Source: Aquificota bacterium (GTDB taxonomy: Bacteria > Aquificota > Aquificia > Aquificales > Aquificaceae). From it: DNA of 64,000 bases. The notes beneath the pieces are model-generated. The model ran no database searches. It was given only the letters and a program-made list of their open reading frames with translations, and had not been told where the DNA came from. This document shows, in pieces, positions 25,590 through 33,945 of this stretch (position 1 is its first letter; the number at the start of each line of letters is the position of its first letter). The stretch lies in the NCBI GenBank assembly GCA_013153495.1, contig JAADEH010000003.1, positions 1-64,000 of the forward strand, in the 5' to 3' direction. The translations under genes and the position numbers were made by a program.

Positions 25590-25595
25590 TTACCT

Positions 25596-26771
25596 ATGCT
25601 CTCCCAAAGGGTAGCCCAGTTAAAGCCCTCAGCCACGCTCACCATAACCGCCAAGGCAAAGGAGCTTAGAGCCAAAGGTATAGACGTTATAGGCTTCGGA
25701 GCGGGTGAGCCGGACTTTGACACGCCCGAGTTCGTAAAGGAAGCTTGCATAAAAGCCCTCAAAGAGGGAATGACCAAATACGCCCCTTCTGCGGGAATTC
25801 CCCAGCTCAGGGAAGCCTTAGCCCAGAAGCTCTACGAAGAGAACTCAGTGGAATACAAACCCTCCGAGATAGTGGTCTCAACCGGTGCCAAGATGATTCT
25901 CTTCCTCATATTCATGACCATACTCAACGAGGGAGATGAGGTTCTCCTGCCCTCTCCCTACTGGGTAACCTATCCCGAGCAGATAAAGCTCCTCGGAGGA
26001 GTTCCAATTGAAGTTCCTACTTCTGAAGATGGAGGTTTTATACCGACCGCTGACGCGGTGAAGGAGAGAATAACGGAAAGAACGAAAGCGATAGTTCTGA
26101 ACTCCCCCAACAACCCCACCGGAGCGGTCTATCCAAAGGAGGAGCTTGAGAAGATAGCAGAGCTTTGCCTCCAAAAAGGCATTTTCATAATCACCGACGA
26201 GTGCTACGAGGCTTTCGTGTATGAAGAGGAGTTCGTCAGCGTTGCCTCCCTTTCGGAGGAGATTAAGAGGATAACCTTTACGGTAAACGCCTTCTCCAAG
26301 ACCTTCTCCATGACAGGCTGGAGGGTGGGCTACGTTGCCTGCCCGGAGGAATACGCTAAGGTGATAGCGAGCCTAAACAGCCAAACTGTCTCCAACGTTA
26401 CCACCTTTGCCCAGTTCGGAGCCTTGGAAGCCCTAAAAAACCCTGAAGCTAAAAACTACGTGGCAAGAATGAAAGAGGAATTCACCAAAAGAAGGGAGAG
26501 AGCCTACGAGCTTTTAAAGAGCATACCCTATGTCAGCGTATTCAAGCCGAAAGGCTCTTTTTACATCTTTCCTAACTTCTCCTACTACTCCCAAAAGCTG
26601 GGGGACGACATAAAGCTCGCCCAGATGCTCCTCGAGGAGGCAAAGGTTGCCTGTGTTCCCGGTTCACCCTTCGGTGCGCAAGGTTATCTGAGGCTCTCCT
26701 ACGCAACCAGCATGGAAAACATAGAAAAGGGTATAGAACGCATAAGGAACGCTTTATCCGAACTTTCCTGA
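25596..26771 (+). CDS. aspC: Aspartate aminotransferase, class I
   Basis: 391 residues. A PLP enzyme that exchanges amino groups between aspartate and 2-oxoglutarate (subgroup I-gamma of thermophiles, some of which also use prephenate). The PLP lysine is Lys235 in NAFSKTFSMTGWRVGY; the cofactor-binding NSPNNPTGAVYP and the C-terminal substrate Arg region (GYLRLSYATS) are present. The start ATG 25596 begins the conserved N-terminus (MLSQRVAQLKPSATL); an open frame continues 58 codons upstream but crosses the promoter and is unlike the family. Sequence alone does not exclude a broader aminotransferase specificity. Confidence 0.93.
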   Translation: MLSQRVAQLKPSATLTITAKAKELRAKGIDVIGFGAGEPDFDTPEFVKEACIKALKEGMTKYAPSAGIPQLREALAQKLYEENSVEYKPSEIVVSTGAKMILFLIFMTILNEGDEVLLPSPYWVTYPEQIKLLGGVPIEVPTSEDGGFIPTADAVKERITERTKAIVLNSPNNPTGAVYPKEELEKIAELCLQKGIFIITDECYEAFVYEEEFVSVASLSEEIKRITFTVNAFSKTFSMTGWRVGYVACPEEYAKVIASLNSQTVSNVTTFAQFGALEALKNPEAKNYVARMKEEFTKRRERAYELLKSIPYVSVFKPKGSFYIFPNFSYYSQKLGDDIKLAQMLLEEAKVACVPGSPFGAQGYLRLSYATSMENIEKGIERIRNALSELS

Positions 26772-26787
26772 GACTATATTTACCCTT

Positions 26788-27132
26788 ATGGGTAAACTTG
26801 CCTGTATTTCCATAGAGAACATCGAAACACTATCCGGTGCACCCATAAGGAAGCTTAAAAAACAACTCGTGCAAATTATCCCGGAAATTAGACTGTTCCT
26901 ATTCGGTTCCTACGTGAGGGGAGCTTTCAATTCCGAAAGCGACATAGACCTTCTGGTGGTGTTGCCAGATGGGATTAAACCCCAGCAAAGGAAAAAAGTA
27001 GAAGAAGTTATTACGGATTTTAACTTCAAGTATAAGGTCTTCGTTTCGCCTGTTTTTCTAACCAAAAGAAAGTTCGAAAACAAGGAAATCCCTTTAGTAA
27101 TTAAAGTATTGGAGGAGGGCATAGAAGTCTGA
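26788..27132 (+). CDS. MNT-type nucleotidyltransferase (antitoxin-like)
   Basis: 114 residues. The polymerase-beta-like signature is complete: LFLFGSYVRGAFNSESDIDLLVV, cited here as GSYVRG and the D-I-D pair nine residues later. In MntA/HepT systems such proteins silence the HEPN partner by adding nucleotides to it. TATATT (26775-26780) ends seven bases before the ATG and no Shine-Dalgarno is seen. Its TGA shares one base with the ATG of the HEPN gene, the standard two-gene cassette. The region is AT-richer than the aminotransferase upstream. Confidence 0.88.
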   Translation: MGKLACISIENIETLSGAPIRKLKKQLVQIIPEIRLFLFGSYVRGAFNSESDIDLLVVLPDGIKPQQRKKVEEVITDFNFKYKVFVSPVFLTKRKFENKEIPLVIKVLEEGIEV

Positions 27133-27557
27133 TGGAAGGTGATAGGTATTCTTTGGAAGACAGGTTGCGCTTTTCCGAACTTCACTACAGAAAGGCTAAG
27201 GATATTCTCAGGGGTCTCCCCATACTTCTTGAACACAAACTTTATCTTGACCTAGTGAGTAGAGCTTACTATGTAGCATTTAACATGAGTAAAAGCCTGC
27301 TTTACCTTTTAGGAGAAGACCCCGTAACGCACAAGGGAATTAGAAGCTTACTACACCTCAGATTTTCCTCTGAGCGGGAAATGCTTACCCTTTTTGACCA
27401 GCTTTTTAACTACAGGCAAAGTGCAGATTACGATACATTTACCACCTCGGAAGACATAACCGAGAAAGAAGCTACGGAAGTTAAGCAAAAGGCAGAGAAG
27501 TTCTTTGAGCTGTCTCAGGAACTTAGAAATAAACTAATAGAAAGGTTAAAACCCTAA
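27132..27557 (+). CDS. HEPN-domain protein (partner of the MNT protein)
   Basis: 141 residues, all helical. SELHYRKAKDILRG and SRAYYVAFNMSKSLLYLLGE fit the HEPN (PF05168-like) helices. The strict toxin motif R-x4-6-H is not clearly present: the Arg of SRAYYVAFN is followed by Asn where the His would be, so ribonuclease activity is uncertain. Together with the MNT gene it forms either a toxin-antitoxin pair or a non-toxic MNT/HEPN module. It is followed by the flagellin promoter. Confidence 0.8.
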   Translation: MEGDRYSLEDRLRFSELHYRKAKDILRGLPILLEHKLYLDLVSRAYYVAFNMSKSLLYLLGEDPVTHKGIRSLLHLRFSSEREMLTLFDQLFNYRQSADYDTFTTSEDITEKEATEVKQKAEKFFELSQELRNKLIERLKP

Positions 27558-27583
27558 TTACGCACCTCTTACTAACGTCAAGT

Positions 27584-27610
27584 TAAAAATATCCAACCTA
27601 TCTCCGATAT
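27584..27610 (+). promoter_or_regulatory. Sigma-28 (FliA) promoter of the flagellin operon
   Basis: TAAAAATA (27584-27591), an 11-base spacer, then TCCGATAT (27603-27610). This is close to the FliA consensus TAAAGTTT-N11-GCCGATAA, with the spacing exact and the CCGATA core intact. It lies 38 bases before the flagellin ATG, so the filament genes would be expressed late, after hook completion. Confidence 0.8.
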
Positions 27611-27647
27611 AGATACTTGACTAAAAATCACATAGGAGGTGTCAGCC

Positions 27648-29240
27648 ATGGCTCTGAGAATTAACTTTAACTACGAGTCGGCGGTAACGCATACCGCCCT
27701 CAAAACAAACGAGAGGCTTATGAACAAGTCTCTTTTGAGACTTTCAACGGGTCTCAGAATTTTGAACGCTGCGGATGACTCCGCAGGACTGTTCATAGCG
27801 GACCAACTTGCCCTTGTCTCCGCTGGTCTTGAACAGGGTAACAGGAACATCCAAACCGGTATATCCGCTCTCCAGATAGCGGAGAATTCCGCCGGCCAGA
27901 TTTATAACAAGCTCAAGGAAATCTACGTAAAGGCGGAAAACGCAGCTAACGACATCAACGACCCCAACGCAAGAGCAGCACTACAGAGAGAGATAGATAA
28001 TCTAATATCCGCTATAGAAAAGATAGGCAGGGATACTGAATACAACGGTATTAAGTTGTTGGATGGAACATTCACAGGCAAGTATATACATTATGGAGCA
28101 AGGAAGGATCAGGTTGTTTCTATAAGCATTGATAGTGTGTTACCCAAAGATTTAGGAGCATATTTGGCTCGTGCTCAAGGAGCAATATACAGTTCTGCAG
28201 GAGCAGGCACTAATGCAAGTTTCTCTGCGGACTTAGGAACTCCTTCCGATTGGGTTGTGGAAAATGGAGATTATGTTGATATAGCTGGAATAAGAGTTAT
28301 AAGCTGGGATGGGACCGACAGACTTGTAGATGCAAAAACGCTCGCGGATGCTATAAATTCAAATACAGATTTGCAAGCGCTGGGAATAGAAGCCCAAGCT
28401 AAGAATGTTAACCAAGCTTCGGAAAGCTTTACTGGCTTTGCAAATCTTTGGACAGATGCTAATGACACTCTTAATAGTCTAAGGCTTGACTTCTTTGTTG
28501 GTGCTGCTGATGCAACGGCTACAACAGGGGATTTTGTAGTTGTTATAGATAGTGATGTTACAAGTTTACAACAGCTTGTTGACAAAATAAATACAGCAGC
28601 TTCTGCTGCAGGCAAAGATATTAGAGCGAAGGCTGTTGATGGTAAGCTTGTCCTCGAAACTGGAGGTGGAGAAACTATAGGAGTTAAGATTACTGCATCA
28701 ACTACTACTGGAACCGGAGGAGATGGAGTTGTTACTGTTAGACTAGGACAATTATTTGAAGGCTTAGGGAATGTGAATTTTGACAATAACCAGACATATT
28801 TCTACATAGATGTTGGAGAAGTAGATATCGCTGGAATAGATACATATAAGGTCAACTACTCTGGGGTATCTAATACTAATGTTGGATTTAACTTTAACTT
28901 GGCTCCTGGAGGAGACGCAACAGCTAAAAATCTGAATGCTATCAATGTCCTTACAAACCCCAGAGCTGAGGAGGCTCTGCTTATTATAAAGAAAGCTATA
29001 CAAAGGGTTGACATCGTTCGTTCCGAAATCGGAGCTGTTATGAACAACCTACAAACTATCTACGATGCTCAAAAGGTTGCTCAGGACAACACCAACGAAG
29101 CGGAATCCGTCATCAGGAACGTGGACTTTGCTAAGGAGATGGCAACCTTCACCACCATGCAGATAAGGATGCAGTCCGGCATAGCCATGCTCGCTCAGGC
29201 GAATACCCTACCCCAGCTCGTTCTCCAGCTACTCAGATAA
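27648..29240 (+). CDS. fliC: Flagellin
   Basis: 530 residues. The filament subunit. N-terminal D0/D1 helices (residues 1-145: RLSTGLRILNAADDSAGLFIADQL, cited as RLSTGLRILNAADDSAG) and C-terminal D1/D0 helices (from about residue 440, ending AQANTLPQLVLQLLR) are conserved. The central 290 residues form the exposed variable domains and are more AT-rich with different codons (Gly GGA, Ala GCT, Asn AAT), suggesting exchange of that segment. The start is ATG 27648 with GGAGGT seven bases upstream; an in-frame GTG at 27639 overlaps that site. Expressed from a sigma-28 promoter and followed by a strong hairpin. Confidence 0.96.
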   Translation: MALRINFNYESAVTHTALKTNERLMNKSLLRLSTGLRILNAADDSAGLFIADQLALVSAGLEQGNRNIQTGISALQIAENSAGQIYNKLKEIYVKAENAANDINDPNARAALQREIDNLISAIEKIGRDTEYNGIKLLDGTFTGKYIHYGARKDQVVSISIDSVLPKDLGAYLARAQGAIYSSAGAGTNASFSADLGTPSDWVVENGDYVDIAGIRVISWDGTDRLVDAKTLADAINSNTDLQALGIEAQAKNVNQASESFTGFANLWTDANDTLNSLRLDFFVGAADATATTGDFVVVIDSDVTSLQQLVDKINTAASAAGKDIRAKAVDGKLVLETGGGETIGVKITASTTTGTGGDGVVTVRLGQLFEGLGNVNFDNNQTYFYIDVGEVDIAGIDTYKVNYSGVSNTNVGFNFNLAPGGDATAKNLNAINVLTNPRAEEALLIIKKAIQRVDIVRSEIGAVMNNLQTIYDAQKVAQDNTNEAESVIRNVDFAKEMATFTTMQIRMQSGIAMLAQANTLPQLVLQLLR

Positions 29241-29248
29241 TAATGCTT

Positions 29249-29265
29249 GGGGGGTCGCTCCCCCC
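29249..29265 (+). terminator. Hairpin after flagellin
   Basis: GGGGGG (29249-29254), loop TCGCT, CCCCCC (29260-29265), then TTAAATG. A very stable stem but a poor T tail. It may act as a partial terminator or as a 3' stabiliser that makes flagellin mRNA more abundant than the downstream flaG-fliD-fliS part. Confidence 0.55.
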
Positions 29266-29288
29266 TTAAATGAAAAGGAGAACCTGCC

Positions 29289-29660
29289 ATGAGAATTGAC
29301 GGTAGAGGTTCGGAAATAGACATAGAGCTTATAAGGCAGGTCTCGAGGCACGTGAGGGAGGTAAACCCTTCGGTAGAGGGAATTAGAAGGGGAATAGAAC
29401 GCAAAGCCCGTGAGACGGTTCAAGAGGCAGTCCTCAACGAGGAGGAGCTTCAGAAGATACTTCAGGAGATAAGGAGAAAACTCGATTACCTGAACAGGTA
29501 TCTGAAGATAGACATAGACGACCAGCTGGAAATCCCGGTGGTTAAGATATTCGAAAGGGACACAAACCGCTTAATAAGGCAGATACCACCCGATTATCTC
29601 CTCGAGCTTATGAGAAGAATTGACCAGATGCTCGGCGTCTTGCTGAGCGAGAAGGTGTAG
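29289..29660 (+). CDS. flaG: FlaG family protein
   Basis: 123 residues. The FlaG domain is seen in the C-terminal half: RKLDYLNRYLKIDIDDQ and VVKIFERDTNRLIRQIPPD. FlaG limits filament length in some bacteria; its exact role is not settled. The N-terminal half is a charged helix. AAGGAG precedes the ATG, and two bases separate it from fliD. Position between flagellin and fliD is the usual one. Confidence 0.9.
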   Translation: MRIDGRGSEIDIELIRQVSRHVREVNPSVEGIRRGIERKARETVQEAVLNEEELQKILQEIRRKLDYLNRYLKIDIDDQLEIPVVKIFERDTNRLIRQIPPDYLLELMRRIDQMLGVLLSEKV

Positions 29661-29662
29661 CC

Positions 29663-30994
29663 ATGGCTGGAGAAATGTATATTTCCGGGCTTACCGGATC
29701 CAACTTTGACGGCGGAGCGATAGTTGACCAGATACTTCAGTTAAAGTCTTTACCTCTTCAAAAGCTTCAGCAGGAAAAGGCTTTAGTTCAGGCGAAGCTC
29801 TCCTCTCTCGGCAACCTCTCCGAGGGTATAGGAGGTTTCCTGTCCCTCTTTGAAGGTCTGGTGGTTGACGACCTCTTCAGCGGTAAAACCGCAAGCGTCT
29901 CGAACGGCGACATCCTCGGAGCTACCGTAACCGAGGAAGCACCGAACATAGGGTTTTCCGTTACGGTCAACAGACTCGCTCAAGGTGAGATAAGAGTATC
30001 CAACGGAGGGTTTGCAAACCTGACGGACACCTTCGGGACTTCGGGAACTCTCACCATAAACTACAACACCGGGTCCGCAACCGAGAGTTTTTCAATAGAC
30101 TACAACGCAGGAGAGACGCTCGAGGACCTCGTGAATCGCATAAACTCTTCTCAGGACAGGGTAAAGGCTTCCATATACTACGACGGAACTTCCTACAAAC
30201 TTATGCTTTCGGAAAACGACGTCGGGGCTTCTACCGTTGAAACTGATACGGCAGGTGGGGTTTATGCTATAGAGGTTACTGGTATTCCCTCCGAACTCGG
30301 AACCGGATTTGACACCCTTCAGAATGCCCAGAATGCGCAGATAGTCATAGGTTCCGGAAACCCTATAACGAGTCCCTCCAACACCTTCGAGAACGTCATA
30401 AGTGGTGTAACCCTCGAGGTCAAGGACATAGGATCTTCGACCGTAACCATAAGCGAGAGCTACTCCAAAGTTGTGTCCTTCTTCAACGACTTTGCCAAGA
30501 AGTATAACGGACTCGTCAAGTTAGTAGATGAGCTTACTACCGGAGAGGAAGCTCTTTTCAGGGGAGACTACACCGTATCGAGCGTAAAAACGGGCTTAGC
30601 GGAAAGGCTTGACCCCCTAATAGAACTCGGACTCATAGACTACGACGGGGACACGGGGGAGATTTCCATAAACACCGACAAGCTGAACGAACTTCTCAGT
30701 TCTGACCCGGAGAAGGTCAAGTCCTTAGTTCAAACTATAAAGGACTCTTACGGTTCTTACTTAGAAGGTCAGAAGGACATCTTCGGAGGTTTTGAAAGAA
30801 CCTTTAATGACAGGATAGAGAGCATAGACGAGAGGATAAGAACCCTTGCAACCAGACTGGCTCAGGAGGAGCAAATACTCAGAAGAGAATACGCTCAGCT
30901 CGAAGCCTTTATAGCTCAAGCCAACGAGATACGGCAGAGGCTTCAACAATTTGTCGTTACCCTCTCTCAGATGAATAAAGGAGGTGGTGAGTGA
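29663..30994 (+). CDS. fliD: Flagellar filament cap protein FliD
   Basis: 443 residues. FliD caps the growing filament and folds incoming flagellin. The N-terminal part shows LTGSNFDGGAIVDQILQLKSLPLQKL (cited in part: ISGLTGSNFDGGAIVDQIL), the middle contains the variable beta domains, and the C-terminal part is a coiled coil (IESIDERIRTLATRLAQEEQ). Its TGA shares a base with the ATG of fliS. Shorter than many FliD proteins because the exposed domains are reduced. Confidence 0.93.
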   Translation: MAGEMYISGLTGSNFDGGAIVDQILQLKSLPLQKLQQEKALVQAKLSSLGNLSEGIGGFLSLFEGLVVDDLFSGKTASVSNGDILGATVTEEAPNIGFSVTVNRLAQGEIRVSNGGFANLTDTFGTSGTLTINYNTGSATESFSIDYNAGETLEDLVNRINSSQDRVKASIYYDGTSYKLMLSENDVGASTVETDTAGGVYAIEVTGIPSELGTGFDTLQNAQNAQIVIGSGNPITSPSNTFENVISGVTLEVKDIGSSTVTISESYSKVVSFFNDFAKKYNGLVKLVDELTTGEEALFRGDYTVSSVKTGLAERLDPLIELGLIDYDGDTGEISINTDKLNELLSSDPEKVKSLVQTIKDSYGSYLEGQKDIFGGFERTFNDRIESIDERIRTLATRLAQEEQILRREYAQLEAFIAQANEIRQRLQQFVVTLSQMNKGGGE

Positions 30995-31410
30995 TGAACC
31001 CCGCGGAAGTTTATCTCCAGAACATGGTTGAAAATGCAAATCCTATTAGGCTCGTGGTTATGCTATACGACAAAGCCATAACCTGCATAGAGGAAGCTGT
31101 GGAAGCTATAAAAAACGGTCTCGAGGACACCCAAAACGTCAAAACAAAAGCGGAGAACCTCACGAAGGTTATGGACATACTGATAGTCCTGAAAGCCTCT
31201 CTGGACTCAGATAAAGGACAGGACATAGCGAAAAATCTTGACGAAATTTACGAAGCACTTATTAATGAAGTTTTAAGGATAAACATGACCAACGACCTTG
31301 AGGCACTCCTTAAGGTGAAGGAAGTTATGGAGGAACTCAGGGAAGCGTGGGAAGAAGCGGAACGAAAAGTTTACGGAAAAGAGGAGGTCGTAGCAAAGGC
31401 AGATGAATAA
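30994..31410 (+). CDS. fliS: Flagellin export chaperone FliS
   Basis: 138 residues. FliS binds the flagellin C-terminus and prevents early polymerisation. MNPAEVYLQNMVENANPIRLVVMLYD contains the family signature (YLQN... and LVVMLYD), followed by a four-helix bundle. Start ATG 30994 is preferred over the GTG at 30991 because it gives eight bases from GGAGGT (30980-30985). A charged 25-residue C-terminal tail exceeds the usual length. Overlaps the next gene by eight bases. Confidence 0.92.
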   Translation: MNPAEVYLQNMVENANPIRLVVMLYDKAITCIEEAVEAIKNGLEDTQNVKTKAENLTKVMDILIVLKASLDSDKGQDIAKNLDEIYEALINEVLRINMTNDLEALLKVKEVMEELREAWEEAERKVYGKEEVVAKADE

Positions 31411-31645
31411 AAGCCTGAAGGAATTACTTCTCAAGTGTGAGGTATATTTGGAGAGGGAGGACTTCGACTCCCTTATGGAGACCCTCGAAGAAGTTCTAAA
31501 GCTGGACTTTTCAAACTTAAGCAAGGAAGAGTATGAGGAAGCCCTGAAAATAATAGAGTTCTTAATTCAAAAAGCTGAGAAGAAAAAACACGACATAGCG
31601 GAGAAACTGTTTAACTTTCAGAGGTTTAAGGGTTATATAAAGTAA
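31403..31645 (+). CDS. Small helical protein, probable FliT-like chaperone
   Basis: 80 residues, wholly helical and acidic/basic alternating (LKELLLKCEVYLEREDFDSL). Position directly after fliS with an eight-base overlap is where fliT commonly lies; FliT binds FliD. Sequence similarity is too weak to be sure, so this is a context call. It ends two bases from the stop of a convergent ATPase gene. Confidence 0.55.
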   Translation: MNKSLKELLLKCEVYLEREDFDSLMETLEEVLKLDFSNLSKEEYEEALKIIEFLIQKAEKKKHDIAEKLFNFQRFKGYIK

Positions 31646-31647
31646 GT

Positions 31648-32703
31648 TTACCTTTTCAGATAAAGCTCAAGTAAGGGGTCCGTGAACTCATAAACTCCTC
31701 TGGAAACTCTCCGCAGGTATCCATAGCTGACGAGTTTGTTCAGGACACGGTTAACTACCTGTTCCTTGACCTGCAAAGCATCGTATGGGTTTTGACCGTT
31801 AGCAATAGCCCTCAATACCTCAAGGGCATGCTTTACAACTATTATCCTCTCAATTAGAAGCTCAACATAGGCTCTCTCCTCTTCTATAAGCTCCTCGAGG
31901 GCATCCACTATATTCTTACCGCTCTTTACCTTTCCCATAACCCTTACGAGATAATAAGGATGTCCCTTAAGAAGCTTGAAAAGTTCAACAAATTCACCCG
32001 CTTCTACGGGTAGGTTTTTGAGTGCATACTCGAGAGTGTCCTCAAGCTCGAGTCCACCGAGTTCCATAATGGTCCCGAACCTGAAAAACACACCGTCCTT
32101 GTCCATGAAGACCTTCTTCATTATCGTCTCTTGGGAGCCTGCGAATATATAGGATGTCCGTTGGTGATGCTGAACCACGCTCCTGAAGAGTTTTACCGCA
32201 CTGATGTTAGTCTTATAAAGCTCCCCGAACTCGTCAAAGGCTACAACCATCCTTTTCTTCTTCCTTTTGGCTATCCTCTCGGGAAGCTCAAGGGCTTCCC
32301 TGAGCATTTTCCTCTCGTCCGTGCTTTTGAAAACCTCAAGGTCGAGTTCTATACCTTCCTCTTTGAGAACAGCCTTTCCCTTTATCTGAAGTAGATGAGG
32401 TAATTTCCTGATTTTACCTTCTATGCCGAGGAGGTCAAGAGCTGTATCCACAATGTGCCTTGATAAAGCGGGCACGCTGTCCGCATAGGGCATGAGGTCT
32501 ATGTAGAGCGTTAAAACATTATCTTTCTCCAACTCCTCTAAGACTTTCCGTATAAGTGTGGTTTTACCGTATCTTCTCGGAGCTACTATTACAAAGCTTT
32601 CTCCTAAGCTCAAGCCCTCCCTCAGCCTCTGAAGTTCCTCCGTCCTATTAATAAACTCCAAAGTATTTATAATTATAAACAAATCTTGTTTATTAGTAAA
32701 CAA
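31648..32703 (-). CDS. Archaeal-type P-loop ATPase (PF01637-like)
   Basis: Up to 351 residues. FINRTEELQRLREGL, the Walker A loop APRRYGKTTLIRK and Walker B RMVVAFDEFGEL are the pattern of the STAND-like archaeal ATPase family. The C-terminal third looks like a winged helix (VVNRVLNKLVSYGYLRRVSRGVYEFTDPLLELYL). These ATPases are common in archaea and hyperthermophilic bacteria; their function is unknown. The start is uncertain: TTG at 32703 lies inside a palindrome, and TTG at 32661, ten bases after TATAAT (minus strand, 32672-32677), would give 337 residues and fits the family N-terminus better. Confidence 0.8.
   Translation of the reverse strand: MFTNKQDLFIIINTLEFINRTEELQRLREGLSLGESFVIVAPRRYGKTTLIRKVLEELEKDNVLTLYIDLMPYADSVPALSRHIVDTALDLLGIEGKIRKLPHLLQIKGKAVLKEEGIELDLEVFKSTDERKMLREALELPERIAKRKKKRMVVAFDEFGELYKTNISAVKLFRSVVQHHQRTSYIFAGSQETIMKKVFMDKDGVFFRFGTIMELGGLELEDTLEYALKNLPVEAGEFVELFKLLKGHPYYLVRVMGKVKSGKNIVDALEELIEEERAYVELLIERIIVVKHALEVLRAIANGQNPYDALQVKEQVVNRVLNKLVSYGYLRRVSRGVYEFTDPLLELYLKR
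32666..32703. repeat. Two AT-rich palindromes at the ATPase start
   Basis: TTTATAATTATAAA (32666-32679) is a perfect 14-base palindrome and TTGTTTA-TTAG-TAAACAA (32686-32703) an inverted repeat with a four-base centre. They lie at or just before the ATPase start and enclose its -10 element, so an operator is possible; the upstream gap to moeA is only 21 bases. Confidence 0.5.
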
Positions 32704-32724
32704 AAATTGTTGAAAAGAGGCAAT

Positions 32725-33945
32725 TCAGAAAAGCACAACTTCCACCTCTTCTCCCTCTTTGATTTCGTTCACTCCCTCATAGACGACCATGTAAGCGTTG
32801 GACTCCACCAGAGAGGTCAGCATGTGGGATTGCTGTTTCGGATGTGGTTCACACAGGAACTTCCCCCCTTCGAACCAAACCTTAGCCCTCGCAAACTCCC
32901 TACGCTTTGCGTCCTTTCTCCTAAAGCCTTTCACGAGCGTTGCACTGACCTTCTTCTTAAAAACCTCCTTCGCCCCTAACATAGTCCTTATTGCGGGATA
33001 AACCAGCAGGTCAAAAGCTACCGCACAGGATACGGGATTGCCCGGAAGACCGAAGAAGAGTTTATTTTCCGAGTAGGTTCCGAAAAGGACCGGCTTCGCC
33101 GGTTTTATTCTTAACTTGTGAAACTTCACATCCACACCTACCTCTTTTACGAGGTATTGGACGTAGTCCTTCTCTCCCATAGAAACACCGCCGGTGGTAA
33201 TAAAGATGTCGTAATCGTGGCATCTTTTTAGAACTTCCAAGAGCTTTTCAGGTTCGTCGGGAGCTATGCCGAGCTGGTGAGCCTCTCCGCCTGCGGACTC
33301 TACGAGAGAGTAGAGCATGTGATGGTTGGAGCTTCTTATCTGGGAAGGTCTGGTCTGATTTTCTCCCACCTCCAAAAGCTCGTCCCCGGTAGAGAGAACC
33401 GCAACCTTGGGTCTTCGGAAGACCTCCACGACCGCCCTATTGACGAAGGCAAGCATACCGACCTCGTATCCCCTTATCTCGTGTCCTCTTCCGAGTATAA
33501 CCTCTCCCTCTTTGACGTCCTCTCCCCTCAATCTCACATTTGAGCCTCTTTTAAACTCTCTCTTTATAAAGACCTTTCCGTCTTTTTCCTGGGTGAACTC
33601 CACCGGGACTACCGTGTCCGCCCCCTCGGGAATGGGTGCTCCGGTAAATATCTTCACCGCAGTTCCCTTCTCCACACTAAGGTTCTCTCCGGTGCCCGCA
33701 CTGTATTCGCCCACCAGGCTAAGCTCTACAGGTTTGTCTTCGGAAGCACCTTTTATGTCCTCAAACCTGACCGCATAACCGTCCATTGCGGAGTTGTCGA
33801 AGAGAGGTTTATCCGTGTCCGACACCACATCCTCCGCCAAAAAGCGACCGAGAGCATCTTTCAGAAAAACCTTTTCGGTGCTGAGAGGCTTAACATTTTC
33901 CAGCACTATCCTGAGAGCATCTTCCAGTGGCATAAGTTCAGCCAT
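32725..33945 (-). CDS. moeA: Molybdopterin molybdenumtransferase
   Basis: 406 residues. MoeA inserts molybdate (or tungstate) into adenylylated molybdopterin. Landmarks: [11 protein letters not shown] near the N-terminus, [26 protein letters not shown], and [13 protein letters not shown], then [11 protein letters not shown]. Start ATG 33945 has GGAGGT four bases upstream and lies in the end of the preceding nucleotidyltransferase gene (eight-base overlap). Molybdo- or tungsto-enzymes must exist elsewhere in the genome; other moe/mob genes are not in the window. Confidence 0.94.
   Translation of the reverse strand: MAELMPLEDALRIVLENVKPLSTEKVFLKDALGRFLAEDVVSDTDKPLFDNSAMDGYAVRFEDIKGASEDKPVELSLVGEYSAGTGENLSVEKGTAVKIFTGAPIPEGADTVVPVEFTQEKDGKVFIKREFKRGSNVRLRGEDVKEGEVILGRGHEIRGYEVGMLAFVNRAVVEVFRRPKVAVLSTGDELLEVGENQTRPSQIRSSNHHMLYSLVESAGGEAHQLGIAPDEPEKLLEVLKRCHDYDIFITTGGVSMGEKDYVQYLVKEVGVDVKFHKLRIKPAKPVLFGTYSENKLFFGLPGNPVSCAVAFDLLVYPAIRTMLGAKEVFKKKVSATLVKGFRRKDAKRREFARAKVWFEGGKFLCEPHPKQQSHMLTSLVESNAYMVVYEGVNEIKEGEEVEVVLF

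Larger units (their letters stand above)
25346..25595. other. Intergenic region between the repeat protein and aspartate aminotransferase
   Basis: 250 bases without a gene. It holds a palindrome near 25369, a pair of direct repeats of TGTCGCAC at 25423-25430 and 25436-25443 (13-base period), and, at the right end, TATAAT (25584-25589) for the aminotransferase. The middle part (25450-25550) is AT-rich and featureless to me. An open frame continues through much of it into the aminotransferase, but without a binding site. Confidence 0.5.

Noticed and set aside
25422-25595. Upstream extension of the aspartate aminotransferase reading frame by 58 codons
   Set aside because: It crosses the TATAAT element, has no ribosome binding site, and the added residues are unlike the family, whose start matches ATG 25596.
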